64,000 nt of DNA, from positions 3,267-67,266 of the forward strand of contig DATLNB010000079.1 in assembly GCA_035536995.1 (NCBI GenBank). Reading direction: 5' to 3'. This document shows, one piece after another, positions 50,317 to 58,991 of this stretch. How positions within the stretch are numbered: the stretch's first letter is position 1; the number at the start of each line of letters is the position of its first letter. The notes beneath the pieces were generated by a model that saw nothing but the letters and a program-made list of their open reading frames with translations, did no database searches and was not told where the DNA came from. The DNA comes from AV80 sp035536995 (lineage in GTDB: Bacteria; Verrucomicrobiota; Verrucomicrobiia; Chthoniobacterales; UBA10450). A program made the translations under genes and the position numbers.

Positions 50317-51318
50317 ATGCCCGAAAATAAAACCGCGCTCATTACCGGCATCACCGGCCAGGACGGCTCCTATTTGACCGAGCTCCTCCTCGAAAAAGGG
50401 TACGCGGTCCACGGCGTGGTCCGGCGAACCAGCAACCTGTTGCGTTCGCGGATCGAACATCTCCGGGGGAACGGCTCTGTTTACGACAAGTCGCTCTTTT
50501 TGCATTACGGCGATCTGTCGGACGGGACGACCTTGCGGCGCATCTTCGCCGAGGTGAAGCCGTCCGAGATATATCATCTGGCCGGCCAAAGCCATGTTGG
50601 GCTGAGCTTCGAAATTCCGGAATCGACCTGCGAGGAAGTGGGAATGGCGACGCTTCGCCTGCTGGAAATCGCGCGCGATCAGCCAGGCCCGGTAAAGTTT
50701 TATCACGCATCGAGCTCGGAGATTTTTGGCAGCGCGGTGGAGTCGCCGCAGACCGAGATGACTCCGGTCCGGCCCGCCAGCCCGTATGGTTGCGCAAAGG
50801 CTTTCGCGACCCAGCTGGCCCGGGTTTACCGCGAATCCTACGGGTTGTTCGTCTGCAACGGCATTCTCTACAACCATGAGTCCCCCCGGCGCGGCGAGAA
50901 TTTCGTGACTCGCAAGATTGCGCGAGCTGCGGCCCGGATTGCGCGCGGCCTCGACCAGGAATTGTCCCTTGGAAGTCTGGAGAGCCGGCGGGATTGGGGC
51001 CGGGCCCAGGATTATGTCGTGGCCATGTGGCTCATGCTCCAACAGGACAAGCCCGACGACTACGTAGTCGCCACGGGTGAGACCCATTCCGTTCGCGATT
51101 TCGTGGAAGCGGCGTTCGCGGTGGTGAATTTGCCCTCCGAAAAATATGTCAGGCGGAACCCAGCGTTCGACCGGCCAAGCGACCCGGCCCGCCTGGTAGG
51201 ATCGCCGGCAAAAATCAAGGCAGCCACCGGCTGGGAGCCGCGCGGTTCGTTCGAGGATCTCGTTCGCGAAATGGTGGAAGCGGAGCTCGCGGAGATCGAT
51301 GCCGGTGCGGAAGGCTAA
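50317..51318 (+). CDS. gmd: GDP-mannose 4,6-dehydratase
   Basis: The 333-residue short-chain dehydrogenase/reductase has the NAD(P) motif ITGITGQDGSYLTELLLEKGY and the Ser/Tyr/Lys set (SSSEIFGS, SPYGCAK) with the GMD-typical VRRTSNLLRSRIEHL, YHLAGQSHVGLSFE and ILYNHESPRRGENFVTRK. It makes GDP-4-keto-6-deoxymannose, the precursor of GDP-fucose or GDP-rhamnose for surface polysaccharide. It is followed 5 bp later by uppP, another cell-envelope gene. Confidence 0.94.
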   Translation: MPENKTALITGITGQDGSYLTELLLEKGYAVHGVVRRTSNLLRSRIEHLRGNGSVYDKSLFLHYGDLSDGTTLRRIFAEVKPSEIYHLAGQSHVGLSFEIPESTCEEVGMATLRLLEIARDQPGPVKFYHASSSEIFGSAVESPQTEMTPVRPASPYGCAKAFATQLARVYRESYGLFVCNGILYNHESPRRGENFVTRKIARAAARIARGLDQELSLGSLESRRDWGRAQDYVVAMWLMLQQDKPDDYVVATGETHSVRDFVEAAFAVVNLPSEKYVRRNPAFDRPSDPARLVGSPAKIKAATGWEPRGSFEDLVREMVEAELAEIDAGAEG

Positions 51319-51323
51319 TCAAT

Positions 51324-52190
51324 ATGAATGACTTTCTTATTTCGTTTGTGCTCGGGGTTGTGGAAGGCCTGACGGAATTCCTCCCGATCAGCTCGACCGC
51401 GCATTTGCGGATCGTAGAGGCGCTCTTCGGTTTCAACCTCCAGGACAGTTTTTGGAAGATGTACACGATCGTCATTCAGCTCGGCGCGATCCTGGCCCTG
51501 CCCGTTTATTTCTGGAACCGGATCCTGAAGTTTCTTTCGACTTTCCCGCGCGGTGAAAACGGAAACCGAAATCTCCTGAACCATCCGGTAAGCCTGACCC
51601 TGATTGCGTTCGTGGTCACGGCGGTGCCCTCCTACCTGTTGAAAAAGCAGATCGGTCAGAACCTCGAAAGCCTCAGTGTGATGGCGTGGGCGCTGTTGCT
51701 CGGCGGCATCGTCATGTGGATTGTGGACGCGCTCTGCCGCCATCCGAGGACCGACCAGGTGGAAGAGATGACCCTGCCGCAGGCGATTTGGATTGGTGCT
51801 GTCCAAGTCTTGTCAGCTGTATTTCCGGGAACGTCGCGGTCGATGTCCACGATCGCCGCTGGACAAACCGCGGGGCTCTCGCGCTCGGCCGCCCTGGAAT
51901 TCTCCTTTTTCCTCTCGATGCCGACCATGGTTGTTGCGACGGGTTACGATCTATTGAAAACGATCCGGCCGCGTCACGATGTGTCGGAAGCCGGGCTCGC
52001 CCCGGTCACGATGGACGCGCATGGCTGGATCGTGCTCGCAATCGGATTTGTCGTTTCGTTTGTGGTGGCGCTCGGGGTCGTTGCCTGGTTTATGCGCTGG
52101 GTCCGGGCGCGCGGCTTCGCCCCATTCGCGATCTACCGGATCGTTTTCGGGATCATCCTCCTTGTCTTGATTTATCGCGGCGCCATTTAA
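51324..52190 (+). CDS. uppP: Undecaprenyl-diphosphatase
   Basis: The 288-residue BacA/UppP-type membrane enzyme recycles undecaprenyl pyrophosphate to the lipid carrier of cell-wall synthesis. It has VVEGLTEFLPISSTAHL (catalytic Glu/His block), GTSRSMSTIAAG (Arg/Ser block) and eight hydrophobic segments. It begins 5 bp after gmd, so they are co-transcribed. It shares the pathway with uppS at 55.9 kb. Confidence 0.95.
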   Translation: MNDFLISFVLGVVEGLTEFLPISSTAHLRIVEALFGFNLQDSFWKMYTIVIQLGAILALPVYFWNRILKFLSTFPRGENGNRNLLNHPVSLTLIAFVVTAVPSYLLKKQIGQNLESLSVMAWALLLGGIVMWIVDALCRHPRTDQVEEMTLPQAIWIGAVQVLSAVFPGTSRSMSTIAAGQTAGLSRSAALEFSFFLSMPTMVVATGYDLLKTIRPRHDVSEAGLAPVTMDAHGWIVLAIGFVVSFVVALGVVAWFMRWVRARGFAPFAIYRIVFGIILLVLIYRGAI

Positions 52191-52341
52191 GGCGGAGCAA
52201 TGGACCCGAACGCGAGTGCCGCGGCGCAGATTCCCGCTGCCCATCGTGTGATTCGGCCGGCCCAGACGCAATAAGTCCGGGGATTATTTAGAAACGAACG
52301 CTTGCCACGGCCCCTGGCAATGTTCTACAAAGGGCGCTCGC

Positions 52342-54192
52342 ATGTCCCGTAAGGCCCTGTCGTCGCTCATCTTCTCGCTCGCGCTGCTCGCGCCGCTCGC
52401 GCCGTTATCGGCCCAGGAAATCTTCGTTCCACGCGAATTAAAGGCGCAGGCTGTCCATCCGCCGGCGACCAAGGAAGCCGTTGCGGAGACCAAGCCGGCG
52501 AAGCCGAAGGAAATCGTTCGCCGGGCGGAAGCCGTCACCGAGTCCGACCTGAAAGCCCCTGAGAAAAAGTCCGCGCCTGTCACCGCTGAGGCTGCCAAGC
52601 CGAAGGCTCAGAAAACCGAAGTTATCGCCACGAAAGTCGAGAAGACGGTTGCCGCGAAAGAGAAAGCGGCGCCACCGGGGCCTGCCAAGGTGGAAAAACC
52701 GGCCGTCGTTTCCGTTGAAACCGCTCCAAAGAAAGTCGCCAAAGCTGAGACTGTGAAGCCTGAGCCCGCGAAGGAGAAGACCGAGAAGCCAAAGGCGGTT
52801 GCGAAGACCGAAGCAGCTTCGGACGATGCGGTCGCTACCATCAAGGTCGAAAAGGCGCCGGCCCCCAAGGTTGCGGCGAAGACGGAAACCGCCAAGCCTG
52901 AACCGAAGAAGGAGAAGGCGGTCGCTGACGTGCCGACGATCAAGATAGAGAAGGCCACCGCGGCGAAGGAGCCTGTTGCGCCCGCCAAGACGATTGCGAA
53001 AACGGAGCCGGCCAAGCCGGAGGCGGTAAAGGAGAAGTCGGAAAAGCCAGCTCCAGCCAAGGAGAAACCGTCGGTTGAAATCGCGGCAAAGAGCGGCCCT
53101 GCGAAGACTGAGACCGCCGTCGCGAAGACCGAAAAAGCTTCGCCTAAAGAGGAGTCCCGCAAAACGGCAGCCAAAAGCGATGGCGTTCAGATCGAGACGA
53201 TCACGGCTAAGACCGAAAAGCCGGTGGTAAAGGAAAGGCCTGCGACCGTCGCGGTTACACCACCGCGAAAAACAGAAGAGAAAGTTGCGGCCGCGAAGGA
53301 AGAGCCGGTGAAAACGGCCGCCGCCAAAACGGAACCGGCAAAACCTGCGGTCACCGTCGCGAAGACGGACAAGCCAGCCTCCGCAAAGGAGAAGCCCGCT
53401 ACGACGGTGGCGAAGGCGGACCCGCCGTCCCCGCGGGAAGGCCCTGCTAATCCAGCCAAAATGTTACCCGTGAACTCGGAAGTCGTCGCTATCCCGTCAC
53501 AAAAGGATGCGCCCCAGATTTTGCCCCCCGTTACCGGCTCCCTCGACACCGGTCTCACCAAGATCGCGGACGGTTTCGATTTCCCGGTCGGAAAACCGGA
53601 AGCGGAAGGCTATTACAAAGCGCGTGGATTTCGCCCGGGCGGGCACGTTGGGGAAGATTGGGATGGCATCGGGGGTGGAGACACCGATATGCGGGACCCG
53701 ATCTTCAGCATCGGCGACGGGATCGTGGTATTCGCCCGCGACGTTCATCTCGGCTGGGGCAACGTCATCATTGTTCGCCATGCCTACCGCGAGAACGGCA
53801 ACGTAAAATACATCGATGCCCTTTACGGTCATCTCCACAACATGATGGTCAGCCGTGGCCAGCGCGTCACCCGCGGCCAGCAAATTGGCACAATGGGTAA
53901 TGCCCATGGCCGCTACGATGCCCATCTCCATTTCGAGATCCGGAAAAACCTCGAGATCGGCATGAGCCGCTCAAAATTCCAAAAGAATTTCAGCAACTAC
54001 TACGACCCGACCCAGTTCATCGCTTCCCACCGCCGGCTTTCCGGAGGCGGCTCGAATTACAAGGTCGCGATGAATACCTTCACTCACGACTGGATGTTCA
54101 AGTTCGATTCCAACCGGAATTTTCCGGCTCGGAAAAGGAGCACATCGGAGTCGTCCGCGGCTTTGCGCCGCGCCCTGACGAGCAATCGTTAG
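52342..54192 (+). CDS. Exported M23 peptidase with long Lys/Glu/Pro/Ala-rich linker
   Basis: The 616-residue protein has a signal peptide (MSRKALSSLIFSLALLAPLAPLSAQ). About 370 residues of low-complexity KAEP repeats follow (KPEAVKEKSEKPAPAKEK and many variants), then a C-terminal LytM/M23 domain. Zinc ligands are visible in HVGEDWDG and HLHFE, with GDGIVVFARDVHLGWGNVI and GHLHNMMVSRGQRV between. Such enzymes cleave peptidoglycan cross-bridges, and the linker may reach through the cell wall. The extreme tail is basic (NRNFPARKRS). It is a single gene. Confidence 0.88.
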   Translation: MSRKALSSLIFSLALLAPLAPLSAQEIFVPRELKAQAVHPPATKEAVAETKPAKPKEIVRRAEAVTESDLKAPEKKSAPVTAEAAKPKAQKTEVIATKVEKTVAAKEKAAPPGPAKVEKPAVVSVETAPKKVAKAETVKPEPAKEKTEKPKAVAKTEAASDDAVATIKVEKAPAPKVAAKTETAKPEPKKEKAVADVPTIKIEKATAAKEPVAPAKTIAKTEPAKPEAVKEKSEKPAPAKEKPSVEIAAKSGPAKTETAVAKTEKASPKEESRKTAAKSDGVQIETITAKTEKPVVKERPATVAVTPPRKTEEKVAAAKEEPVKTAAAKTEPAKPAVTVAKTDKPASAKEKPATTVAKADPPSPREGPANPAKMLPVNSEVVAIPSQKDAPQILPPVTGSLDTGLTKIADGFDFPVGKPEAEGYYKARGFRPGGHVGEDWDGIGGGDTDMRDPIFSIGDGIVVFARDVHLGWGNVIIVRHAYRENGNVKYIDALYGHLHNMMVSRGQRVTRGQQIGTMGNAHGRYDAHLHFEIRKNLEIGMSRSKFQKNFSNYYDPTQFIASHRRLSGGGSNYKVAMNTFTHDWMFKFDSNRNFPARKRSTSESSAALRRALTSNR

Positions 54193-54248
54193 CCGCAATT
54201 CGCTCGGTAGCGTTTCGGCCGTTCGAGCGAGCTGACCGCGGCGCGGCC

Positions 54249-54401
54249 CTATATTTTCCCCAGGAGGGCGAGGATGAGGACGATCAGCAGGACCAGTCCG
54301 ATCCCGCCAAAGGGATAATAGCCCCAGCCTGAGCTGTAACCCCAGCCCGGAAACGCTCCGACCAACAGGAGGATCAGGATAATCAGCAGGATAGTGCGCA
54401 T
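54249..54401 (-). CDS. DUF3309-type tiny membrane protein
   Basis: The 50-residue protein starts MRTILLIILILLLVGAFPGW, has a central GYSSGWGYYPFGGIG and a second hydrophobic segment (LVLLIVLILALLGK). This is the typical layout of the DUF3309 family (two helices around a Gly/Trp/Tyr turn). Its start (ATG, 54401-54399) and stop (TAG, 54251-54249) are clear. It has no operon partner. Confidence 0.85.
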   Translation of the reverse strand: MRTILLIILILLLVGAFPGWGYSSGWGYYPFGGIGLVLLIVLILALLGKI

Positions 54402-54455
54402 GCCCGCGAGATTAGTTCCGCCGCTCTCGCGCTGACAATGCTTATTTTCTCTTCC

Positions 54456-54546
54456 CCCTCATGCTCATGCTCCTGATCTTGCTCCTGATCCTGTTCTGAC
54501 GGACACGCCGCTCACAGGATCAGGATCATGATCAGGATCACGAGCA
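54456..54546. repeat. GATC-rich imperfect hairpin
   Basis: The left arm has CTCATGCTCCTGATCTTGCT, and a right arm made of repeats of CAGGATCAGGATCATGATC pairs with it. Similar elements lie at 62072-62165, and in shorter form at 8893-8930. The gap to purA holds nothing else recognised. Confidence 0.75.
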
Positions 54547-54667
54547 TGAACGGAGGCAGTCCAAGGTGCCGAAATTTCCTTGCAGCCCCTCGTGCTCACC
54601 CTATTCTTTTGCGCAGTCCCGAATGTGTCCAGCCGGATGCGTCGGGACACTTTGTTGTTTTAGATTC

Positions 54668-55936
54668 ATGGCCAACACGATTCTGATCGGCGCGCAATGG
54701 GGCGACGAAGGCAAAGGCAAGATCATCGATGTGCTGACCGCGAAGGCGGACATCGTGGTCCGGAGCCAGGGCGGCAATAACGCCGGCCACACGGTCATCC
54801 ATAACGGGCAAAAATATATCCTGCACCTGATCCCGTCCGGCATCCTTCGGCGCGGAAAACGGTGCGTCATCGGTAACGGAGTCGTGATCGATCCGGTCGC
54901 CCTGGTCGGGGAAATCGAAGGGTTGCAGAAATTGGGTGTCCAAATCGGAAAGAACCTCCTGATTAGCGACTGCGCCCACCTGGTGTTGCCGTATCACCGA
55001 TCGTTGGATGAGCAACGAGAGCTCCGCAAAGGCCACGCGAAAATCGGGACGACGAAACGTGGCATCGGTCCGGCCTACGGCGACAAGGCGGCCCGAACCG
55101 GGCTGCGAATGTCCGACTTGATGCAGCCCGTCCTGTTCTCGAAAAAGCTTCAGGCCAAGGTGCGTGAGAACAACAGCATTCTCCAGGCATTCGGCGCGCG
55201 GCCGATCAACTATCGGCAGGTTAACGAGAGCTACCTGGAAGCGGGCCGGAAACTTCGGCCTTTCGTGAGCAACACGGTGCTTTTTCTCCATCGAGCGCTC
55301 CAGCATGGCAAAGAGATCCTGTTCGAAGGAGCGCAAGGCACCTTTCTCGATATCGATCACGGGACCTACCCGTACGTCACATCCTCGAACACGACTGCGG
55401 GCGGGGCCTGCACCGGTTCCGGCGTGCCTCCCCACCGGATGGATTTGGTGGTGGGCGTGATGAAAGCCTACACGACCCGCGTGGGGGAGGGCGCGCTCCC
55501 GACGGAAGATGCGGGCCTGGCCAACAAGCTCCATGAAATGGGGCGGGAATTCGGGGCTACCACGGGCCGGGCACGGCGTTGCGGGTGGTTCGATGCCGTA
55601 GCGACTCGCTACGCAACGATGATCAACGGGATCGATGAGCTGGCCGTGACCAACCTCGACGGTCTGGATGGGGTGGATCGGATCCGCGTTTGCGTGGCTT
55701 ATCGTTTGAACGGAAAACGACTCCAAGTCCCTCCGTGCGACGCCGCGCAACTGGAGAATTGCGAGCCAATTTACCGCGACTTTGCCGGTTGGAAGGGATC
55801 CACGCAGTCGGCAAAAAAACTGTCTGATCTACCCTCTGCGGCAAGGAGTTATGTTCGAGCCATCGCGGAGCTTACAGGGGCTCCGTTGCGCATCGTCAGC
55901 ATTGGCCCCACCCGCAACGAAACTATCATTCTTTGA
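54668..55936 (+). CDS. purA: Adenylosuccinate synthase
   Basis: The 422-residue GTP-dependent enzyme joins IMP and aspartate in AMP synthesis. It has the P-loop GAQWGDEGKGKIID, NNAGHTVIHNGQKY, GTTKRGIGPAYGDKAAR, YPYVTSSNTTAGGACTGSGV and TTGRARRCGWFDAV, all PurA signatures. ATG 54668 is the only start matching the family length. The stop lies 3 bp before uppS, so the two are probably co-transcribed. Confidence 0.97.
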   Translation: MANTILIGAQWGDEGKGKIIDVLTAKADIVVRSQGGNNAGHTVIHNGQKYILHLIPSGILRRGKRCVIGNGVVIDPVALVGEIEGLQKLGVQIGKNLLISDCAHLVLPYHRSLDEQRELRKGHAKIGTTKRGIGPAYGDKAARTGLRMSDLMQPVLFSKKLQAKVRENNSILQAFGARPINYRQVNESYLEAGRKLRPFVSNTVLFLHRALQHGKEILFEGAQGTFLDIDHGTYPYVTSSNTTAGGACTGSGVPPHRMDLVVGVMKAYTTRVGEGALPTEDAGLANKLHEMGREFGATTGRARRCGWFDAVATRYATMINGIDELAVTNLDGLDGVDRIRVCVAYRLNGKRLQVPPCDAAQLENCEPIYRDFAGWKGSTQSAKKLSDLPSAARSYVRAIAELTGAPLRIVSIGPTRNETIIL

Positions 55937-55939
55937 CCA

Positions 55940-56653
55940 ATGGCCCCGACCGCTAAACTGGTCCCGCGGCACATCGCCATCATCATGGACGGCAACGGCC
56001 GTTGGGCCAAAGGGCGCGGCCTGCCACGCATTAAGGGTCATGAGAAGGGAGCCGACTCCGTCCGCGCCTGCGTCGAAGCGTGTGGCGAGCTCAAAATCGA
56101 ATTCCTGACCCTTTACGCCTTTTCGGCCGAGAACTGGCAACGCCCCAAGGCCGAGGTCTTCGCCCTGATGCGATTATTGGAGCGTTTCCTGAAGGAAAAA
56201 ACGCCTGAATTGCTCGAGAAGAACGTGCGGCTGCAGGCTATCGGGCGGCTGACAGATCTGCCTCCCAGTTGCCAGAAACAGCTCCACGATTCGATCGAGC
56301 GCACCGCTGGAAATACCGGGCTGACTCTGATCCTGGCGCTCAGTTACGGGGGCCGACTGGAAATCATCGACGGGATCAAAAGCCTGCTTCGCCAGATCGA
56401 TTCCGGCCACATCGATCGCGCGATGATCGACGTGGACATGTTCAGCAAGCATCTCTACACCCGTTACTATCCGGACCCTGATCTCCTCATCCGGACCTCC
56501 GGCGAAATGCGGCTCTCCAATTTTCTGCTCTGGCAGCTTTCCTACACGGAGATGTACGTGACGCCCAAGCTCTGGCCCGATTTCACGAAGAAGGACCTTT
56601 TTGAAGCGGTCGAGGATTTCGGGAACCGAAATCGGCGCTACGGCGCGGTGTGA
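55940..56653 (+). CDS. uppS: Isoprenyl transferase (undecaprenyl diphosphate synthase)
   Basis: The 237-residue cis-prenyltransferase has the substrate block HIAIIMDGNGRWAKGRGLPR (Asp/Gly/Asn/Arg), the LTLYAFSAENWQRPKAEV helix and the C-terminal DLLIRTSGEMRLSNFLLWQL. These are the UppS signatures. It makes the C55 carrier used by peptidoglycan and surface glycan genes, including the gmd/uppP pair nearby. It starts 3 bp after purA. Confidence 0.96.
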   Translation: MAPTAKLVPRHIAIIMDGNGRWAKGRGLPRIKGHEKGADSVRACVEACGELKIEFLTLYAFSAENWQRPKAEVFALMRLLERFLKEKTPELLEKNVRLQAIGRLTDLPPSCQKQLHDSIERTAGNTGLTLILALSYGGRLEIIDGIKSLLRQIDSGHIDRAMIDVDMFSKHLYTRYYPDPDLLIRTSGEMRLSNFLLWQLSYTEMYVTPKLWPDFTKKDLFEAVEDFGNRNRRYGAV

Positions 56654-56689
56654 AGCTTTGGCTGCCTGCTCAGCCCTCCCCAAATTTGC

Positions 56690-56781
56690 CAGGTTGAGAG
56701 AAGCGAAACATCTCTGATCATTTCTCCGCGCAGAAGTCCGGAAATAGTCAGAGATCCTTCACTCCGCTCAGGATGACAATA
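56690..56781. repeat. Dispersed repeat related to 24498-24603
   Basis: Contains GAGAGAAGCGAAACATCTCTGATCA-type words and ends AGGATGACAATAAG. It is similar in composition and word order to the repeat before the carbonic anhydrase gene. A short TCATCCTTCGGCTTCGCTCAGGA element at about 63819-63841 belongs to the same group. Confidence 0.55.
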
Positions 56782-56804
56782 AGAAGATGGCGTCTCGAAC
56801 CCGG

Positions 56805-57956
56805 CTAGATGAACGCCCCCGCTACCGAGTCGGCCAGGAGTTTGCCGCGCGGCGTGAGGAGGAAATTGCCGTCGGATTCACGAAGGAGCCCGAGCTTCAA
56901 AAATTCTTCGCTTTCTGCGCGCCACGCTTCCAGCTCGCGCGCCGGGATTCCATCGCGCGTCCGGAGGCCGAGCGCGATTCGTTCTGTCCGCTTCATCTCC
57001 GGGGTAAGGTTTTCCGTCGACGCGATTGGTAATTCACCGGCGAGAACCCGATCTGCGTAAGCCCGATAGTCGCACACATTCTGCCAGCGCTTCGAGCCCA
57101 CGGTGGAAACGGCGGATGGCCCGATCCCAAGATAATCGTGCCCCGCCCAGTACCCTCGATTATGAACCGACTCGAACCCTGGCCGCGCATAATTCGAAAT
57201 CTCGTAGTGCCGGTACCCCGCTCCCTCAAGGATCGCCATTGTCCGCTCCAGCAACTGCGCGTCAGACTCCGTGTCCGCGCGAAATTCGCCGCGGGCGTGG
57301 CGCAGAAAAAAATCGGTGTCCTCCTCGTAGGTCAGGCAATAGGTGGAAATGTGATCGGGTTGCAGGGAAATCGACTTTGTCAGGTCGGCTTCCCATTGAG
57401 TGCGAGTTTGCCCGGGCAAGCCGAACATCAGGTCCAGACTGATGTTTTGAAATCCAGCGTCGCGCAGGGTTTGAAAGGAATTTTCGGCCTGGGCTGCGTC
57501 GTGTTCGCGGCCGAGCAACCTCAGCAGCGCGTCATCCCACGATTGGACGCCAAGACTGAGGCGGGTGACGCCAAGGTCTCGAAGAAGAACGGCTTTGCGG
57601 GGTGAAACGCTCCCCGGATTCGCCTCCAGAGTCCATTCCCTCAGCTCTGCGAGGTCCAATCGTTCGCGCATTCCGCCGAGGAGGAAGGCAAGCTGGGTGG
57701 TGGTGAGGGCGGTCGGGGTTCCGCCTCCGAAAAAAATCGTGCGGAATCGCAGGGGGAATTGTTCCCGCACCATGTCGAGCTCGCGGAGCAATGCCTCGCA
57801 GAATCGTTGCGTCTGCGAGGGGTCGGCCTGCTCCTTGTAGAAAGCGCAATACGGACAGATCCGGGCGCAAAACGGGATATGAACGTAGAGGTGCGAAACC
57901 GCGGCGCGGGTTCGACATTCCCCGGGGCGAATCCTAAGTTCGGCCTCACTCTTCAT
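56805..57956 (-). CDS. hemW: HemW-like radical SAM protein
   Basis: The 383-residue protein has the radical SAM motif CARICPYCAF (Cys30, Cys34, Cys37) after LYVHIPFC, then FGGGTPTAL, EANPGSVS, RLSLGVQSW and LDLMFGLPGQT. This is the HemN/HemW layout without the HemN N-terminal extension, so HemW (heme chaperone) is more likely than coproporphyrinogen oxidase. ATG 57956. It is divergent from the DUF362 gene, whose start lies one base away. Confidence 0.9.
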   Translation of the reverse strand: MKSEAELRIRPGECRTRAAVSHLYVHIPFCARICPYCAFYKEQADPSQTQRFCEALLRELDMVREQFPLRFRTIFFGGGTPTALTTTQLAFLLGGMRERLDLAELREWTLEANPGSVSPRKAVLLRDLGVTRLSLGVQSWDDALLRLLGREHDAAQAENSFQTLRDAGFQNISLDLMFGLPGQTRTQWEADLTKSISLQPDHISTYCLTYEEDTDFFLRHARGEFRADTESDAQLLERTMAILEGAGYRHYEISNYARPGFESVHNRGYWAGHDYLGIGPSAVSTVGSKRWQNVCDYRAYADRVLAGELPIASTENLTPEMKRTERIALGLRTRDGIPARELEAWRAESEEFLKLGLLRESDGNFLLTPRGKLLADSVAGAFI

Positions 57957-57957
57957 C

Positions 57958-58989
57958 GTGCGAACCGCAATCCTAGCCCTTTTTCTCCTCGGCGCAGCGA
58001 CGATCGCGCCCGGGCAAGGCGTTTCCAAACAGACGATCGTCTATGCCGCGCGGAATCCCGCGGCGATCAAGGATTATCAAACCAACGCCGCAGTCGTTCG
58101 CGGGATGGTCAATCGCCTTGTCCTCGCCGTCACCCGCCAGCCCGATCTCGGCCGCGCCTGGGGATCTTTGGTTTCGCCTAACGACAAAGTCGGCATCAAG
58201 ATCTCGGCCGCCGGCGGGGAGCTATTCACGACTCACCGCGACATCGTTAATGCGATCGTCGATGGCCTCGTCGCGGCCGGCCATTCCCGGGCCAATATCA
58301 TCGTTTGGGACCGATCGCTCGGCGGGATCAAGCAGGCCGGCTACCGCACGGATGGGGAAGGGTACCAGCTCAAGTCAATCGCGCCGCGGGAGGGTTACGA
58401 TCCCAAAGCGATCTTCACCGCGCCGATCACCGGCAAACTGATCTGGGGCGATTTCGAGTATCGAAGCGATCGCGGAAAAGTTCCGCTCCTGTCCGACCAG
58501 GAACTGACCAGTGACGACAGCCATTTCGCTCGCATCCTCACCTCGGAAGTGACGAAGGTGATCAACGTGCCGGTCATGAGCGATAGCGCCGGTTGCGGCA
58601 TTGCGGGTTGCCTCTACAACATGACCATTCCGAATATCGACAATTGGCGGCGCTTTACCCAGGGTTTCCGCTACGGCGCTTCCGCCATTGCGGATATTTA
58701 TCGGACACCCGTAATCGGGCCGAAGGTCGTCCTCAATATCATGGACGGATTGGTTGCCCAATACGCCGGTGGCCCCGGACCTCATCCGAATTATGCGGTT
58801 CATCACGCCACGATTCTGGCCAGCACCGATCCAGTGGCGATCGACGCGCTTACCGTCCGGCAGATTGAGGAATGGCGCGTCAAAGCGCGGCTTACGCCGA
58901 TCGCTCCGCTCGCCCAGCACGTGCAGGCGGCGGGTCAAATGGGACTCGGAAACGCCGAGGTGATCGAAGTCCGCAACGTCGGGCCGTGA
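57958..58989 (+). CDS. DUF362-family exported protein
   Basis: The 343-residue protein starts at GTG 57958 with a signal-like MRTAILALFLLGAATIAPGQG. It has VSPNDKVGIKISAAGGE, ANIIVWDRS, NVPVMSDSAGCGIAGCLYN, GPKVVLNIMDGLVAQYAGGPG and LASTDPVAIDALT, which together are the DUF362 pattern. The family includes iron-sulfur-linked proteins of unclear role. It reads into the next gene with only 2 bp between stop and start. Confidence 0.85.
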   Translation: MRTAILALFLLGAATIAPGQGVSKQTIVYAARNPAAIKDYQTNAAVVRGMVNRLVLAVTRQPDLGRAWGSLVSPNDKVGIKISAAGGELFTTHRDIVNAIVDGLVAAGHSRANIIVWDRSLGGIKQAGYRTDGEGYQLKSIAPREGYDPKAIFTAPITGKLIWGDFEYRSDRGKVPLLSDQELTSDDSHFARILTSEVTKVINVPVMSDSAGCGIAGCLYNMTIPNIDNWRRFTQGFRYGASAIADIYRTPVIGPKVVLNIMDGLVAQYAGGPGPHPNYAVHHATILASTDPVAIDALTVRQIEEWRVKARLTPIAPLAQHVQAAGQMGLGNAEVIEVRNVGP

Positions 58990-58991
58990 GG

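Noticed and set aside
50239..51087. Long N-terminal extension of the glycoside hydrolase
   Set aside because: The extension is the antisense strand of gmd; the signal peptide at 50238 marks the true start.
54596..55750. 384-codon minus-strand frame opposite purA
   Set aside because: PurA motifs on the plus strand are unambiguous; the antisense product has no recognisable fold.
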